Assembly (NCBI RefSeq): GCF_017353255.1 | Contig: NZ_JAFMYU010000003.1 | Location: 359,661 to 423,660 of the forward strand | Direction of reading: 5' to 3' | Length of the DNA: 64,000 bases | Source of the DNA: Fibrella aquatilis | GTDB taxonomy: Bacteria; Bacteroidota; Bacteroidia; Cytophagales; Spirosomataceae | Shown: one piece after another, positions 26,254 through 34,940 of the stretch | Layout of the letters: each line of letters begins with the position of its first letter | Numbering within the stretch: the first letter of the stretch is position 1 | Position numbers and translations under genes: made by a program | Notes under the pieces: model-generated | Told to the model about the DNA's origin: nothing | What the model saw: the letters and a program-made list of their open reading frames with translations, nothing else | Database searches by the model: none

Positions 26254-26862
26254 ATGACGCTGAATTTTGCCAATATATCTAGAGAGCAGCGGAACACGCC
26301 AATAAACTTTGGTCAGTTTCAGATGGACGATGATGCCTTCTATGAGTTTTGTCAAATCAATGAACACCTCAAATTCGAACGAAGGCCAGATGGAACAATT
26401 GTAGCCATGCCAAACTCAGGCGGAAGATCAGGCCATAGAACCGCATTGATCGCTGCAAAACTCTATTTGTGGACGGAAGAAAACGGCGGCTTCGGGTTCG
26501 ACTCATCAACCGCCTTTAGATTCAAGAATGGTGCGACCCGCTCACCCGATGCTGCCTGGATTAGCGACCCACGCTGGAATACGCTAACCGAACAGCAGCA
26601 GGAAAAATTTCCACCCATCGCGCCTGACTTCGTTATTGAGCTGATGTCGCCGACTGATGCATTGACCTCGGCTAAAGACAAGATGCTGGAATATATCAAT
26701 AATGGCGTTTCGCTGGGTTGGCTGATCAACACCAAAGAGCAGGCTGTTCTTATCTATCGTGCCGATGGCACCATCAGTAAACACGTCGATTTAACCCAAC
26801 CACTGAACGGCGAAAACGTCCTGCCCGGCTTTTCGTTCGACCTGCGTTTATTATTCCAATAG
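26254..26862 (+). CDS. Uma2 family endonuclease-like protein
   Basis: 202 residues of the Uma2/DUF820 family, a PD-(D/E)XK nuclease fold. Key residues are in SPDAAWIS (Asp, about residue 103) and PDFVIELMSPTD (Glu about 130), followed by KDKMLEYINNGVSLGWLI and a C-terminal beta hairpin ending PGFSFDLRLLF. Many members are numerous and dispersed in bacterial genomes with unknown roles. Start is the ATG of MTLNFANISREQ; the longer upstream frame is antisense to the DinB gene. Confidence 0.83.
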   Translation: MTLNFANISREQRNTPINFGQFQMDDDAFYEFCQINEHLKFERRPDGTIVAMPNSGGRSGHRTALIAAKLYLWTEENGGFGFDSSTAFRFKNGATRSPDAAWISDPRWNTLTEQQQEKFPPIAPDFVIELMSPTDALTSAKDKMLEYINNGVSLGWLINTKEQAVLIYRADGTISKHVDLTQPLNGENVLPGFSFDLRLLFQ

Positions 26863-26909
26863 GGCCAAATACTCAAACTTTTACCCCGTTCGGTCAGTTT
26901 CCTTAGTAT

Positions 26910-27599
26910 ATGGAAACGCTCGAAAAAATCCGTAAGGCGTACACTGAATACGTCCTTGAAAACGGCAAGCAGCCCACCTCCGTTTTCCAGTTTGCCAAAA
27001 AACTGAAACTCGCCGAAGCTGAGTTCTACAACTACTACGCCTCCTTCGATGCCATCGAAGCCGATGTTTGGCTTACCTTCTTTCTGGAGTCGAAACGGAC
27101 TGTTGAGGCCGACGATACTTACCAGACTTACTCCGTTCGGGAGAAACTGCTGGCCTTCTACTACACCTGGATCGAACTGCTGAAAGCGCAGCGCAGCTTT
27201 GTGGTTTATAGCTATGGACGGTTGAGGGGAATGAATGCCGACGGTACCATGTCCGTGGCCTCGCCCATTGCCCGCGCTGGTGTACGTAGCCGCACCGTTA
27301 ACTCGCAGGTGCTGATGCCGTTCAAAGATGCCTTCAACGACTTTGCCCGCGATTTACTGGCCGAAGGTCGCGAAAGCCGCGAAGTGGAACCCCGCCCGTT
27401 TCTCACCGACCGCTACCCCGCCGCCCTCTGGACACAGGCGCTTTTTGTGCTCGATTTCTGGGTGAAAGACGTGAGCAAAGGTTTCGAAAAAACCGACACC
27501 GCCATTGAAAAAGCGGTCAATACCACTTTCGACCTCATCGGCCGTTCCCCCCTGGACACCCTCTTCGACTTCGCCAAGTTTGCGTACCAAAATAGATAA
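26910..27599 (+). CDS. TetR/AcrR family regulator
   Basis: 229 residues. The N-terminal helix-turn-helix (about residues 1-50: IRKAYTEYVLENGKQPTSVFQFAKKLKLAEAEFYNYYASFDAIEADVW) has the TetR layout with the YNYYASFDAIE recognition-helix end. The remainder is a helical ligand/dimer domain. It lies just upstream of an ABC1/UbiB kinase gene in the same orientation, a pairing I recall from other Bacteroidota, suggesting it controls or accompanies that kinase. Effector unknown. Confidence 0.8.
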   Translation: METLEKIRKAYTEYVLENGKQPTSVFQFAKKLKLAEAEFYNYYASFDAIEADVWLTFFLESKRTVEADDTYQTYSVREKLLAFYYTWIELLKAQRSFVVYSYGRLRGMNADGTMSVASPIARAGVRSRTVNSQVLMPFKDAFNDFARDLLAEGRESREVEPRPFLTDRYPAALWTQALFVLDFWVKDVSKGFEKTDTAIEKAVNTTFDLIGRSPLDTLFDFAKFAYQNR

Positions 27600-27698
27600 A
27601 GAGTGAAAGCCTGAAAGAGCGAAAGAGTGGGCAGTAGCCCTACCTATTTCTGCATGAATAATCGCTCTTTCATTCTTTCGCCTTTTCACTCTTTCGCT
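27600..27698. repeat. Octad hairpin, GAAAGAGTG word
   Basis: Imperfect inverted repeat built of 8-bp words (GAGTGAAA, GCCTGAAA, GAGCGAAA) on the left and CGCTCTTTCATTCTTTCGCC...CACTCTTTCGCT on the right. The right arm stops 2 bases before the ATG of the ABC1 kinase gene. The same octamer, single-armed, occurs inside the 5' end of argH. Confidence 0.82.
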
Positions 27699-27699
27699 T

Positions 27700-29028
27700 A
27701 TGAAAACCCAAAGCTCTGTTCCAACTAGTAAGGTTGCCCGTGCCAGCCAGTTTGTGAAGGCCGGCGTGAAAGTAGGGGGCAACTATATCAAGCATTACAG
27801 CAAAAAACTCGTCGATCCGTCATTGACCAAAGAGGACTTGCATAACGATAATGCCGCCGATATCTACGATGCCCTCAGCGAGCTGAAAGGCTCGGCCTTG
27901 AAAATGGCGCAGATGCTGAGCATGGACCGGGGCCTGCTGCCTACGGCCTACAGCGACAAATTCGCCATGTCGCAATACTCCGCGCCGCCGTTGTCGGGGC
28001 CGCTGGTGGTGAAAACATTTCGTACGCTGTTTGGTAAATCGCCGGGCGACATGTACGATTCGTTCGATATCAACTCGGTCAACGCCGCTAGTATCGGGCA
28101 GGTACACGTGGCTTACAAGTACGGCAAAAAGCTGGCTGTAAAGGTGCAATACCCCGGCGTGGCCGACTCCGTTACGTCTGATCTACGCATTGCCAAACCA
28201 TTGGCTGTGAGGCTGTTGAACCTGGACGAGCGCCAGATTGATCGCTACATGGGCGAGGTAGAAAGCAAGCTGCTGGAAGAGACCGACTATGACCTGGAAC
28301 TGAAACGGTCGGTCGAGATTTCGGAAGCCTGTGCCCACATTCCGGGCCTGGTGTTCCCCAAATATTACCCAGAACTGTCGAGCAAGCGTGTGCTGACGAT
28401 GGATTGGCTGGAAGGGCAACACCTGAAAGAATTCCTGGCCACGAACCCCTCGCAGGACGTGCGCAACAAGATCGGGCAGGCGCTGTGGGACTTCTACGAT
28501 TTCCAGATCCACACCCTCCGGCAGGTCCACGCCGACCCGCACCCCGGCAATTTTCTGATGCGGCCCGACGGTACGATGGGCGTCATCGACTTCGGCTGCG
28601 TGAAGGTTATTCCTGATTTTTACTACGACAATTACTTCCAGCTTATCAACCCCGACACGGTTAAAGACGAAGCCCTGACGCAGCAGATTTTCACGAACCT
28701 GGAGTTTTTGGTGCCGCAGGATTCAGCCAAAGACCGCAAGTTTTTCTCCGGCCTGTTCATGCAAATGATCGACCTGCTAGGCGCTCCGTTTGCCGTTGAT
28801 GAGTTCGATTTCGGCGACGACGAGTACTTCAACAACGTCTACGCTTTTGCCGATCAGCTCTCGAAACTGGATGAGCTTCGTTCATCGAAAGTGGTGCGCG
28901 GTTCGCAGGATGGCCTGTACGTAAACCGAACCTACTACGGCCTGTACGCCCTGCTCAACGAATTGAAAGCCAAAGTGATAACGCACAAGCCCGAATGGCT
29001 AAAGCCAAAACTGGCAGCGGTGGCCTAA
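27700..29028 (+). CDS. ABC1/AarF/UbiB atypical kinase family protein
   Basis: 442 residues. UbiB-family signatures are present: the KxGQ-type motif (LKGSALKMAQML, about residues 63-74), the Ala-rich loop AASIGQVHVAY (about 128-138), the VAIK-like lysine in LAVKVQYPGV, the catalytic ADPHPGNFL (about 280) and the metal-binding DFG in VIDFGCV. These proteins are ATPases/kinases linked to isoprenoid-quinone synthesis or membrane lipid homeostasis. Cytoplasmic or membrane-associated. The start codon follows the repeat directly, so translation initiation uses a repeat-derived leader. Terminator downstream. Confidence 0.9.
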   Translation: MKTQSSVPTSKVARASQFVKAGVKVGGNYIKHYSKKLVDPSLTKEDLHNDNAADIYDALSELKGSALKMAQMLSMDRGLLPTAYSDKFAMSQYSAPPLSGPLVVKTFRTLFGKSPGDMYDSFDINSVNAASIGQVHVAYKYGKKLAVKVQYPGVADSVTSDLRIAKPLAVRLLNLDERQIDRYMGEVESKLLEETDYDLELKRSVEISEACAHIPGLVFPKYYPELSSKRVLTMDWLEGQHLKEFLATNPSQDVRNKIGQALWDFYDFQIHTLRQVHADPHPGNFLMRPDGTMGVIDFGCVKVIPDFYYDNYFQLINPDTVKDEALTQQIFTNLEFLVPQDSAKDRKFFSGLFMQMIDLLGAPFAVDEFDFGDDEYFNNVYAFADQLSKLDELRSSKVVRGSQDGLYVNRTYYGLYALLNELKAKVITHKPEWLKPKLAAVA

Positions 29029-29070
29029 CGCAACCCGGAGTTGGATCCGGCTCAGTAGCTGCATAGAATG

Positions 29071-29105
29071 ACGCCCCCCAGAACTTATTCTGGGGGGCGT
29101 TTTTG
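29071..29105 (+). terminator. Rho-independent terminator after the ABC1 kinase gene
   Basis: ACGCCCCCCAGAA, a 4-base loop, TTCTGGGGGGCGT and a TTTTG tail: a 13-bp perfect stem followed by T residues, located 42 bases past the stop. Confidence 0.92.
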
Positions 29106-29192
29106 TGTAACGAGAATGGCTTGGCAGCTAGGGTAGGTGGTTATTCATTTGTCTTTATGTACGTAAATGGCACAACGCCCAAACCAAACTTT

Positions 29193-29825
29193 ATGAAAAC
29201 GATAATAATCTTCACGATGGGCTGCTTACTGACTGCTTCGGGCATTCTCTACAGTCAGGCTCCCGGCGGCTGGGTTAGCCTGTTTGACGGAAAGACGTTA
29301 ACCGGCTGGAAAGCCGCCGAAAACCCCGCTACGTTCAGCGTAGAGGACGGGGCCATTATGGTGGCTGGTCCCAGGGCGCACCTGTTCTACGAAGGACCGG
29401 TGGGCAACCATTCGTTCAAGAATTTCGAGTGGAAAGCGCAGGTGAAAACAATGCCAGGGTCCAATTCGGGCATGTTTATTCATACCGCTTACCAGGAAAC
29501 CGGCTGGCCCGCGCAGGGTTACGAGATTCAGGTAAACCAAACCCACACCGACTGGCGTAAAACGGGCAGTGTATACAGTATGCAGGACGTAAAAGAGACG
29601 TTCGTAAAAGACGACGAATGGTATACCGAAGCCATCACGGTGCAGGGCAAACAGGTGACGGTGAAGATCAACGACAAGGTCATCAACACCTATACCGAAC
29701 CCGATAGCCTCGCTAACAGTACTATCAAACGCCGCCTGAGCCGGGGCACGGTAGCCCTGCAAGGCCACGACCCCAAAAGCAAAGTCCTCTACAAAGACAT
29801 CATGATCCGCATCCTGCCCGATTGA
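29193..29825 (+). CDS. DUF1080 (3-keto-disaccharide hydrolase-type) secreted protein
   Basis: 210 residues with signal peptide MKTIIIFTMGCLLTASGILYSQ. The mature protein is a jelly-roll of the DUF1080/3-keto-disaccharide hydrolase family: GWVSLFDGKTLTGWK, NFEWKAQVKTMPGSNSGMFIH, GYEIQVNQTH, WYTEAITVQGKQVTVKINDK and a C-terminal GTVALQGHDPKSKVLYKDIMI. Family members are exported sugar-active or carbohydrate-binding proteins. I chose the ATG with the best signal peptide over a TTG 30 codons upstream. Confidence 0.88.
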   Translation: MKTIIIFTMGCLLTASGILYSQAPGGWVSLFDGKTLTGWKAAENPATFSVEDGAIMVAGPRAHLFYEGPVGNHSFKNFEWKAQVKTMPGSNSGMFIHTAYQETGWPAQGYEIQVNQTHTDWRKTGSVYSMQDVKETFVKDDEWYTEAITVQGKQVTVKINDKVINTYTEPDSLANSTIKRRLSRGTVALQGHDPKSKVLYKDIMIRILPD

Positions 29826-29870
29826 GGCTACCTGTTTGGCGGAGTGGCACTCCGCCGTAATTAATTGGCA

Positions 29871-29910
29871 CCAAAAAGCCCACCGAATCGACGTTCGGTG
29901 GGCTTTTTGG
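29871..29910. terminator. Hairpin terminator after the DUF1080 gene
   Basis: CCAAAAAGCCCACCGAA, 6-base loop, TTCGGTGGGCTTTTTGG: a 17-bp perfect stem whose A and T tracts allow termination from either side. A smaller hairpin GGCGGAGT/ACTCCGCC lies at about 29837-29856. Confidence 0.9.
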
Positions 29911-29930
29911 CGTTGGTTCAGGACACTCAC

Positions 29931-30116
29931 AACCCCATTGGGGTTCTACAGCGCAGCGTCGGTAGCATATGTATTTGCATCGGTCTTCGCCTGCTTGCGT
30001 GCCGTAGGTACGCTACCACCCATCTGTGTTGTGGCGTACCTACGGCACGCAAGCAGGCGAAGACCGATGCAAATACATATGCTACCGACGCTGCGCTGTA
30101 GAACCCCGATGGGGTT
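29931..30116. repeat. Palindrome with 83-bp arms
   Basis: Arms 29931-30013 and 30034-30116 are complementary over 83 bases with one mismatch (CCATT against CGATG), around a 20-base loop. The ends read AACCCCATTGGGG and the arms include CTACAGCGCAGCGTCGG and GCCGTAGGTACGC. It contains no heptad words and is unrelated to the apex family. The right end carries the TAA used as stop codon by the beta-helix protein gene. Short frames on both strands translate identically because of the symmetry and are not genes. Confidence 0.93.
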
Positions 30117-31668
30117 ATTTCCGCACCGCCGTAATCGGGATACAAGGCGCAGGCAAACAAGCCGACTCATAGGCCCCCATATCCACCCGCCCATTCTGAA
30201 CCCGCGGTTGACCTGCATAATCGGATGTTGGTAAGGCAGTTATAATTGGATCGCCTGTATTGATGGCGGGGCTATTGGCGAGAAGTCGATAATTATTACT
30301 GTAAGGGTCGATAAAAGCTGGTTCAACACTTATGTTGCCAATACCCGGATAACTCTCTTGCAAATCAGAGTAGGTTGGCAAAAAACTGTTTTTGATTCTA
30401 TCACTTTCAAAGCTTATCCAATACTGATCTTTATAAACTGGTGAATCTGGTGCCGTATTTTGCCAGACTATACAATTCTCTAAAATTGTGTCATTACGGT
30501 TGAATAGGAAAGGCGAAGGCTGAGTACCGGTGAAAAATATAGCATAAAATGCACCACCAGCTATATAAGCTTGATTGTTGAAAAATGTACAATTTCGAAA
30601 AATGAGCTTTGTCACGCTGTTATCAGATGTACTATATAGTGCCCCACCATAGTTAGCAATATTTTTAGAGAAGATGCAATTGGTGAATATAGAATTTGCT
30701 GCGCCAGAGCCGCTTATAGCACCGCCACCATAACCATAATTAGAAACCCCATTAGAAGAAAATATGCATTCGCTAACTCTAGTTTGATTATATCCAAGCG
30801 AAATCGCGCCTCCTTTATATGTTCCATTGTTACTAATAAACTTACATCGTTTGATCGTCAATGTGTTGAGGGGATCGGCTGACGAGTAACTTTGATCGAT
30901 TGCTCCGCCAGCATATAAACCCTCGTTGTTGATAAACAGACAATTATCAATGAGTGTGCTAACAGATCCACCGTTGTCTTGATATGGAGCGTATGCACCG
31001 CCAAAGCCAGCCTTATTGCCTGAAAAATAACTACCTGTTATTGATAAATTGACGCTTGCATAATTGTCAACTTTCGCAATAATTGCTCCTCCACCAGACA
31101 TCCAATTCTCTATTTGATTGCCGATGAAATTACAATTTATTACGGATAAACTTAACGAAAGAGGTGCTGATTGATTTATATAAAGGCCTGCACCAGAACT
31201 GCCATAATCAAATCCGCTGATGTGACCGCCAAATACAGTTATACTATTGAGAATGATCAACTGACTAGCGTTTTGTACCGACATCACATGAACACTGTTG
31301 TCCGTACTTGTATAGGGTGTATTGTATATATCACCCGAAAATGTCGTTTCATTTGTGCCAGCTATCCGCTCATTTAATGCTGATTCACTCCCGACAAAAC
31401 CCCCATATACCTGTACACCTGATGCAATGCTGAACGAGGCCATCCGGTCGCCGGTTGTCGTGGGTTTATACGTGCCTGCTGCTACCCAGAATTGGGTGCC
31501 GGGGGTGGCGGAGGCCACACTGCCGGCCAGGGCGGTGCCAGATAAAGCGTTGGCCCACGAACTGCCCGTGCGATCTCCCGCGCCAGATGTGGTGACGCGG
31601 ATGATAGGTTGCGACAGGGCAGACAACGACAGAAACAGGCAAAAAAGCAGTTGTGGAAAAGTTGGCAT
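30115..31668 (-). CDS. Secreted right-handed beta-helix protein
   Basis: 517 residues with signal peptide MPTFPQLLFCLFLSLSALSQ. A VTTSGAGDRTGSSWANAL opening and WVAAGTYKPTTTGD are typical of the parallel beta-helix 'polymorphic outer membrane'-like or choice-of-anchor-Q proteins, followed by repeated GGAI/GGAL-type turns (SGAGLYIN, GGAIIAK, GGAIDQS, GGAISLGY, GGAISGSG, GGALYSTS, GGAFYAIF) every 35-45 residues. The C terminus (NSPAINTGDP, DYAGQPRVQNGRVDMGAYE) is the usual ending. Base composition is more AT-rich than neighbours. Probably a surface adhesin or polysaccharide-binding protein. The stop codon lies in the adjacent palindrome. Confidence 0.83.
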   Translation of the reverse strand: MPTFPQLLFCLFLSLSALSQPIIRVTTSGAGDRTGSSWANALSGTALAGSVASATPGTQFWVAAGTYKPTTTGDRMASFSIASGVQVYGGFVGSESALNERIAGTNETTFSGDIYNTPYTSTDNSVHVMSVQNASQLIILNSITVFGGHISGFDYGSSGAGLYINQSAPLSLSLSVINCNFIGNQIENWMSGGGAIIAKVDNYASVNLSITGSYFSGNKAGFGGAYAPYQDNGGSVSTLIDNCLFINNEGLYAGGAIDQSYSSADPLNTLTIKRCKFISNNGTYKGGAISLGYNQTRVSECIFSSNGVSNYGYGGGAISGSGAANSIFTNCIFSKNIANYGGALYSTSDNSVTKLIFRNCTFFNNQAYIAGGAFYAIFFTGTQPSPFLFNRNDTILENCIVWQNTAPDSPVYKDQYWISFESDRIKNSFLPTYSDLQESYPGIGNISVEPAFIDPYSNNYRLLANSPAINTGDPIITALPTSDYAGQPRVQNGRVDMGAYESACLPAPCIPITAVRK

Positions 31669-31927
31669 GGAAGCCCTGGGTTGGCAGTGTGAATAGCTAA
31701 ATATGTAGCAAAAATTATGCCCATCGTTGCATTAATAGTCATCAAAATGATGGATAACGAAAATAATTTTTTTATCTAAACAGTTGACAATCAATGTATT
31801 GAACAGATTTTGGTAGGGTATAATGGGTGCAATGGATGCCCCATAGGTCTGCTTTTTTGCCAAACCGCCCCGGCCGAAGTGTTTGTTTTTCTTATTTCCG
31901 AATTGGCCTGAGACCGTATCTTTACGC

Positions 31928-32464
31928 ATGTCCCCAACCACCGTAGCACCCAAACCCGTGAAGCCCCGTTTCGACGATATTTTTATGGAATTGGCCGTGA
32001 ACCTGGCCAAACGGTCGCACTGTATTAAGGCGCAGGTGGGGGCGGTGCTTACCAAAGACACCCGGATTATTTCTATCGGCTACAACGGCCCCCCCGCCGA
32101 GACCCACAACTGCGACGAGGAATTTCCCAACGTGGGCTGCCCCCGCGACTCGAAGGGGTCGTGTTCACTAGCCCTCCACGCCGAGCAGAACGCGATTTTG
32201 TACGCCGCCAAAAACGGTTCGGCTATCGACGGGGCCACTATTTACGTCACGCTGTCGCCCTGCATTGCCTGCGCCCGGATCATCTACAGCATGAAAATTC
32301 AGCGGGTGGTGTACCTGCATTCCTACGCCCAATACAAGGGCATTGGCTCTGATGAAGGCGTCGATTTTCTCCAGAAATTTGGCGTCAACGTGGAGCGCTA
32401 CGTGCCCACGGCGGGCTTTACGCTGGCATCTGAAGCGCCCCTTACGTCTGCGCGGCCAGTATGA
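31928..32464 (+). CDS. dCMP deaminase family protein
   Basis: 178-residue zinc-dependent deaminase converting dCMP to dUMP in thymidylate precursor synthesis (family function). Zn ligands and catalytic Glu: H84-A-E86 and P-C112-I-A-C115. The core SHCIKAQVGAVLTKDTRIISIGYNGPP precedes them. I use the ATG giving MSPTTVAPK; 15 upstream codons lie before it. The last four bases overlap the start of the ACP phosphodiesterase gene (ATGA). Confidence 0.88.
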   Translation: MSPTTVAPKPVKPRFDDIFMELAVNLAKRSHCIKAQVGAVLTKDTRIISIGYNGPPAETHNCDEEFPNVGCPRDSKGSCSLALHAEQNAILYAAKNGSAIDGATIYVTLSPCIACARIIYSMKIQRVVYLHSYAQYKGIGSDEGVDFLQKFGVNVERYVPTAGFTLASEAPLTSARPV

Positions 32465-33057
32465 ATTTGCTGGCACACGCGTGGCTGTCTGATCGCAACG
32501 AGGGGTATCTTATCGGCAACTTCATCGGTGATTTTATTAAGGGCGACCCGGCCAATCCGCGCCATAATCTGCTCCCCGACGAGCTAACCGGCGTACGGAT
32601 TCACCGCACCATCGACGCCTTTACGGATGCCCACGCAGAAGTGCAGGCCGTGCGTACGCTCTTGCACCCGCGCTGCCATAAGTACGCTGGCGTGGCCGTA
32701 GACGTGTTTTTCGACCATTTTCTGGCTACCCAGTTCCGCGAAGTGACGGGCGATGAACTGGACGAGTTTGTCCGTTTTGCCTACCACACCCTGCAAACCC
32801 GCGCCGACCGATTGCCCCCCCGCGCGGCCCGTATGGCCCACTACATGATGGAGCAGGACTGGCTGCGGCATTACCAGACCACCGGCGGCATCGACCGCGC
32901 CCTCAAAGGCCTTGCCCGACGGACGCAGTTCGCCTCTGGCCTCGACACCGCCGTTGATGATCTGGTGCGCTATTACGACGACATCAACCTGCATTTCCTC
33001 CGCTTCTGGCCGCAACTGACCGCCCATATTCAGGAGGTAACGGCAGGCCTGGAATGA
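32461..33057 (+). CDS. Acyl carrier protein phosphodiesterase, AcpH-like
   Basis: 198 residues, family of the HD-like AcpH enzymes that remove phosphopantetheine from ACP. Features: NLLAHAWLSDRNEGYLIGNFIGDFIKG at the N terminus (conserved H/D), HRTIDAFTDAH near residue 50, and HHF-type VDVFFDHFLAT near 80. Coupled to the dCMP deaminase gene by a 4-base overlap, though the link in function is unclear. Stops 3 bases before the convergent DUF6503 gene's end. Confidence 0.88.
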   Translation: MNLLAHAWLSDRNEGYLIGNFIGDFIKGDPANPRHNLLPDELTGVRIHRTIDAFTDAHAEVQAVRTLLHPRCHKYAGVAVDVFFDHFLATQFREVTGDELDEFVRFAYHTLQTRADRLPPRAARMAHYMMEQDWLRHYQTTGGIDRALKGLARRTQFASGLDTAVDDLVRYYDDINLHFLRFWPQLTAHIQEVTAGLE

Positions 33058-33060
33058 CCC

Positions 33061-33828
33061 TCACCGGAGCGGTACTACCCGAATATTTTTGTTCTCAATA
33101 CGCGACAGTTCCGTGAATTGCCCGGCCATATATTGCTGGTCATACCGAATGGAGGCGGTGGTGTCGGTGTCGTTGCTTTTGTAGTTGATGTAGTCCTGGA
33201 AACGGATGCCGCCCACCACCTGCGGGTGTATGGCCTTGCGAAAGCGCGGGCCTTCGTCGCTATACGAGAGGTAATCCATGGTGTGGGTCTGCTGGTTGAA
33301 CCAGTAGCAAAACGTGTCGCCGTGGTCTTTGCCGCCGCCGTCGGCTCTGAAACGCACCCGGACTTTGTCGTATCGCTGCCCGTCTACGGTGCCTTCGCCC
33401 ACGTAATCGGCCAGCACGGCGGGGTCGCGGAGCTTAAACGGGAGCAGCACAAAATAGGCCACCGAGTTTACCGCCCGACTGTATTTGCCCACCTGAACAG
33501 AGTCCAACACCTGCTTTTGCCCGTTGATCGTCCGCACAAACGATTCGTTGGTCAGGATGTCGCGAATCTCGGCTCCCAGCGAGTCGCGCTGCGCCCGTTC
33601 GTAGCGGAATTTACCTCCCTGATGTTCCAGTGTCAGGTGAAATTTCCGGAAGTCGAACTCAATGCGTTTGTCCTGCCAGGCCTCACCGCCATGAGCCGTA
33701 ATGGCCTGATCGATAAGCGTTTGTGCCTTGTTACTAGATTGACAGGCTGCCGCCATAAACACGCAATAAAGCGCACCAAAAAGCAAACGAAATACGCCAG
33801 CGACTGGATTGATGAGCGTTTTTTTCAC
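33061..33828 (-). CDS. DUF6503 family lipoprotein
   Basis: 255 residues with a hydrophobic N terminus and lipobox MAAAC (Cys at about 29). The body, QTLIDQAITAHGGEAWQDKRIEFDFRKFH followed by YERAQRDSLGAEIRDILTNESFVRTINGQ and KVRVRFRADGGGKDHGDTFCYWFNQQTH, is a LolA/outer-membrane-lipoprotein-sorting-like fold typical of the DUF6503 family in Bacteroidota. It may be periplasmic. Function unknown. Convergent with the AcpH gene, 3 bases apart. Confidence 0.78.
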   Translation of the reverse strand: MKKTLINPVAGVFRLLFGALYCVFMAAACQSSNKAQTLIDQAITAHGGEAWQDKRIEFDFRKFHLTLEHQGGKFRYERAQRDSLGAEIRDILTNESFVRTINGQKQVLDSVQVGKYSRAVNSVAYFVLLPFKLRDPAVLADYVGEGTVDGQRYDKVRVRFRADGGGKDHGDTFCYWFNQQTHTMDYLSYSDEGPRFRKAIHPQVVGGIRFQDYINYKSNDTDTTASIRYDQQYMAGQFTELSRIENKNIRVVPLR

Positions 33829-33875
33829 GGAAACGTTTAGGATAAAACTAGTGTGAACAGACCATTAGGAAGCCC

Positions 33876-34322
33876 TTATTTAATCCGGCTGTCGAATACG
33901 AACGGCTCTACCTGACTAATCTGAATATACGCAAAATCGGGGTGTTGGGGGTTCAGCAGGAAGTTGTGTTCAGCAGGGACAATGGCTGAGGGCACCTGCA
34001 AAATAGCCGTTTTGCGACCCACTAGCCAGGCATCGCCCAGGCGTTGGCAGTAGGCATATTGCTCGAACTCGCTCCAGTCGGGGGGAAGGGTCTTCAAGGC
34101 AATGGTCTCGATGGGCAGCATCTCGGGAATGTCGATGCAAATGGTTCTAAAATCAGCTTGCAGACCGCGCCCGGTGCGGTGAACCACGTTTTCGAGGCAG
34201 GCCAGCGCCCGCGAAGCCGCCGTGTAGATCACAAACCGGTCGGCCGAATTCCAGCGTGCCGCCCGCCCCGATGCCACCAGGCTATCGGCCCATTTAGCCA
34301 GCGTAATGCGATATACCTCCAA
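33876..34322 (-). CDS. RES-domain toxin of a type II toxin-antitoxin pair
   Basis: 148-residue protein. RES toxins degrade NAD+ or act as NAD+ phosphorylases (family knowledge). The expected Arg-Glu-Ser set is visible as R in VYRITLAKWAD, ARWNS, and E in CLENVVH plus S in ASRALACLE. Length is typical. It is the downstream gene of a pair with a Xre/MbcA-type antitoxin, 21 bases apart, the usual order for RES-Xre modules. Confidence 0.88.
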   Translation of the reverse strand: MEVYRITLAKWADSLVASGRAARWNSADRFVIYTAASRALACLENVVHRTGRGLQADFRTICIDIPEMLPIETIALKTLPPDWSEFEQYAYCQRLGDAWLVGRKTAILQVPSAIVPAEHNFLLNPQHPDFAYIQISQVEPFVFDSRIK

Positions 34323-34343
34323 AACGGTAAACTGAAAACTGTT

Positions 34344-34757
34344 TTACGCCAGTGCCCCAAATTCAATGCGGGTAAGTTCGTCGTCGATCAGGTCAATGCC
34401 GCCGGATGTTTGCATGAGGTCGAACGGGCGCTGATTACCAAGACCATAGGCGGGGGCGTCGAGCCAGCTTCTGAATTCGGCGATGCTGCCGAAAATGGCT
34501 TCGCCATGCTGAAAAAGGGCCAGCATCTTCAGGGCCAGTTCGCCCGTGGTGGGGCTGAGTTTGCGTTTGGTCTCTTTGTAGCGCAGCAACGTCTTCAGCG
34601 ACGTGTCGAACAGTGGCGCTATTTCTTCCCGCTTGTAGCCAGATAGTTCGGCTAGGTCGAAAAACAGCACGGCATCAACTCCCCGACGAGATGATAGAAC
34701 GATGGATATTTTATCGCGGATGAGCGGTTCGTACCGCCCGAAAACTGAGTTACGCAT
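34344..34757 (-). CDS. Xre/MbcA/ParS-type antitoxin
   Basis: 137 residues, the cognate antitoxin for the RES toxin. The helix-turn-helix region lies around residues 25-80 (DAVLFFDLAELSGYKREEIAPLFDTSLKTLLRYKETKRKLSP) and the C-terminal toxin-neutralising DUF2384-like part follows (LFQHGEAIFGSIAEFRSWLDAPAYGLGNQRPFDLMQT). I start at MRNSVFGRYEPL; an ATG 23 codons upstream has weaker support. The promoter should lie in the spacer before 34758, where autorepression is expected. Confidence 0.85.
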   Translation of the reverse strand: MRNSVFGRYEPLIRDKISIVLSSRRGVDAVLFFDLAELSGYKREEIAPLFDTSLKTLLRYKETKRKLSPTTGELALKMLALFQHGEAIFGSIAEFRSWLDAPAYGLGNQRPFDLMQTSGGIDLIDDELTRIEFGALA

Positions 34758-34842
34758 CGTGCTGATTGACTGAGTGTTGCCCTGACAACATGAAACTACG
34801 GAAGTTTGTCCCAAAAAAAAGGACAAATGATTTAGGAGATAA

Positions 34843-34938
34843 GATTTACGATTTACGAGGTACGAATTACGATTTTTGCTGACGCACGAACTTTCGCGTC
34901 AGCAAAAATCGTAATTCGTACCTCGTAAATCGTAAATC
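34843..34938. repeat. Perfect heptad hairpin, TACGANN word
   Basis: Arms 34843-34885 and 34896-34938 are perfectly complementary over 43 bp, with a 10-base loop. Words TACGATT, TACGAGG, TACGAAT, TACGATT lead into TTTTGCTGACGC facing GCGTCAGCAAAA. It ends 2 bases before the TTG start codon of holA. Confidence 0.95.
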
Positions 34939-34940
34939 AG

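Noticed and set aside
29836..30234. Short frames on both strands sharing the text ASVAYVFASVFACLRAVGT
   Set aside because: Identical on both strands because the 83-bp palindrome is symmetric; not coding.
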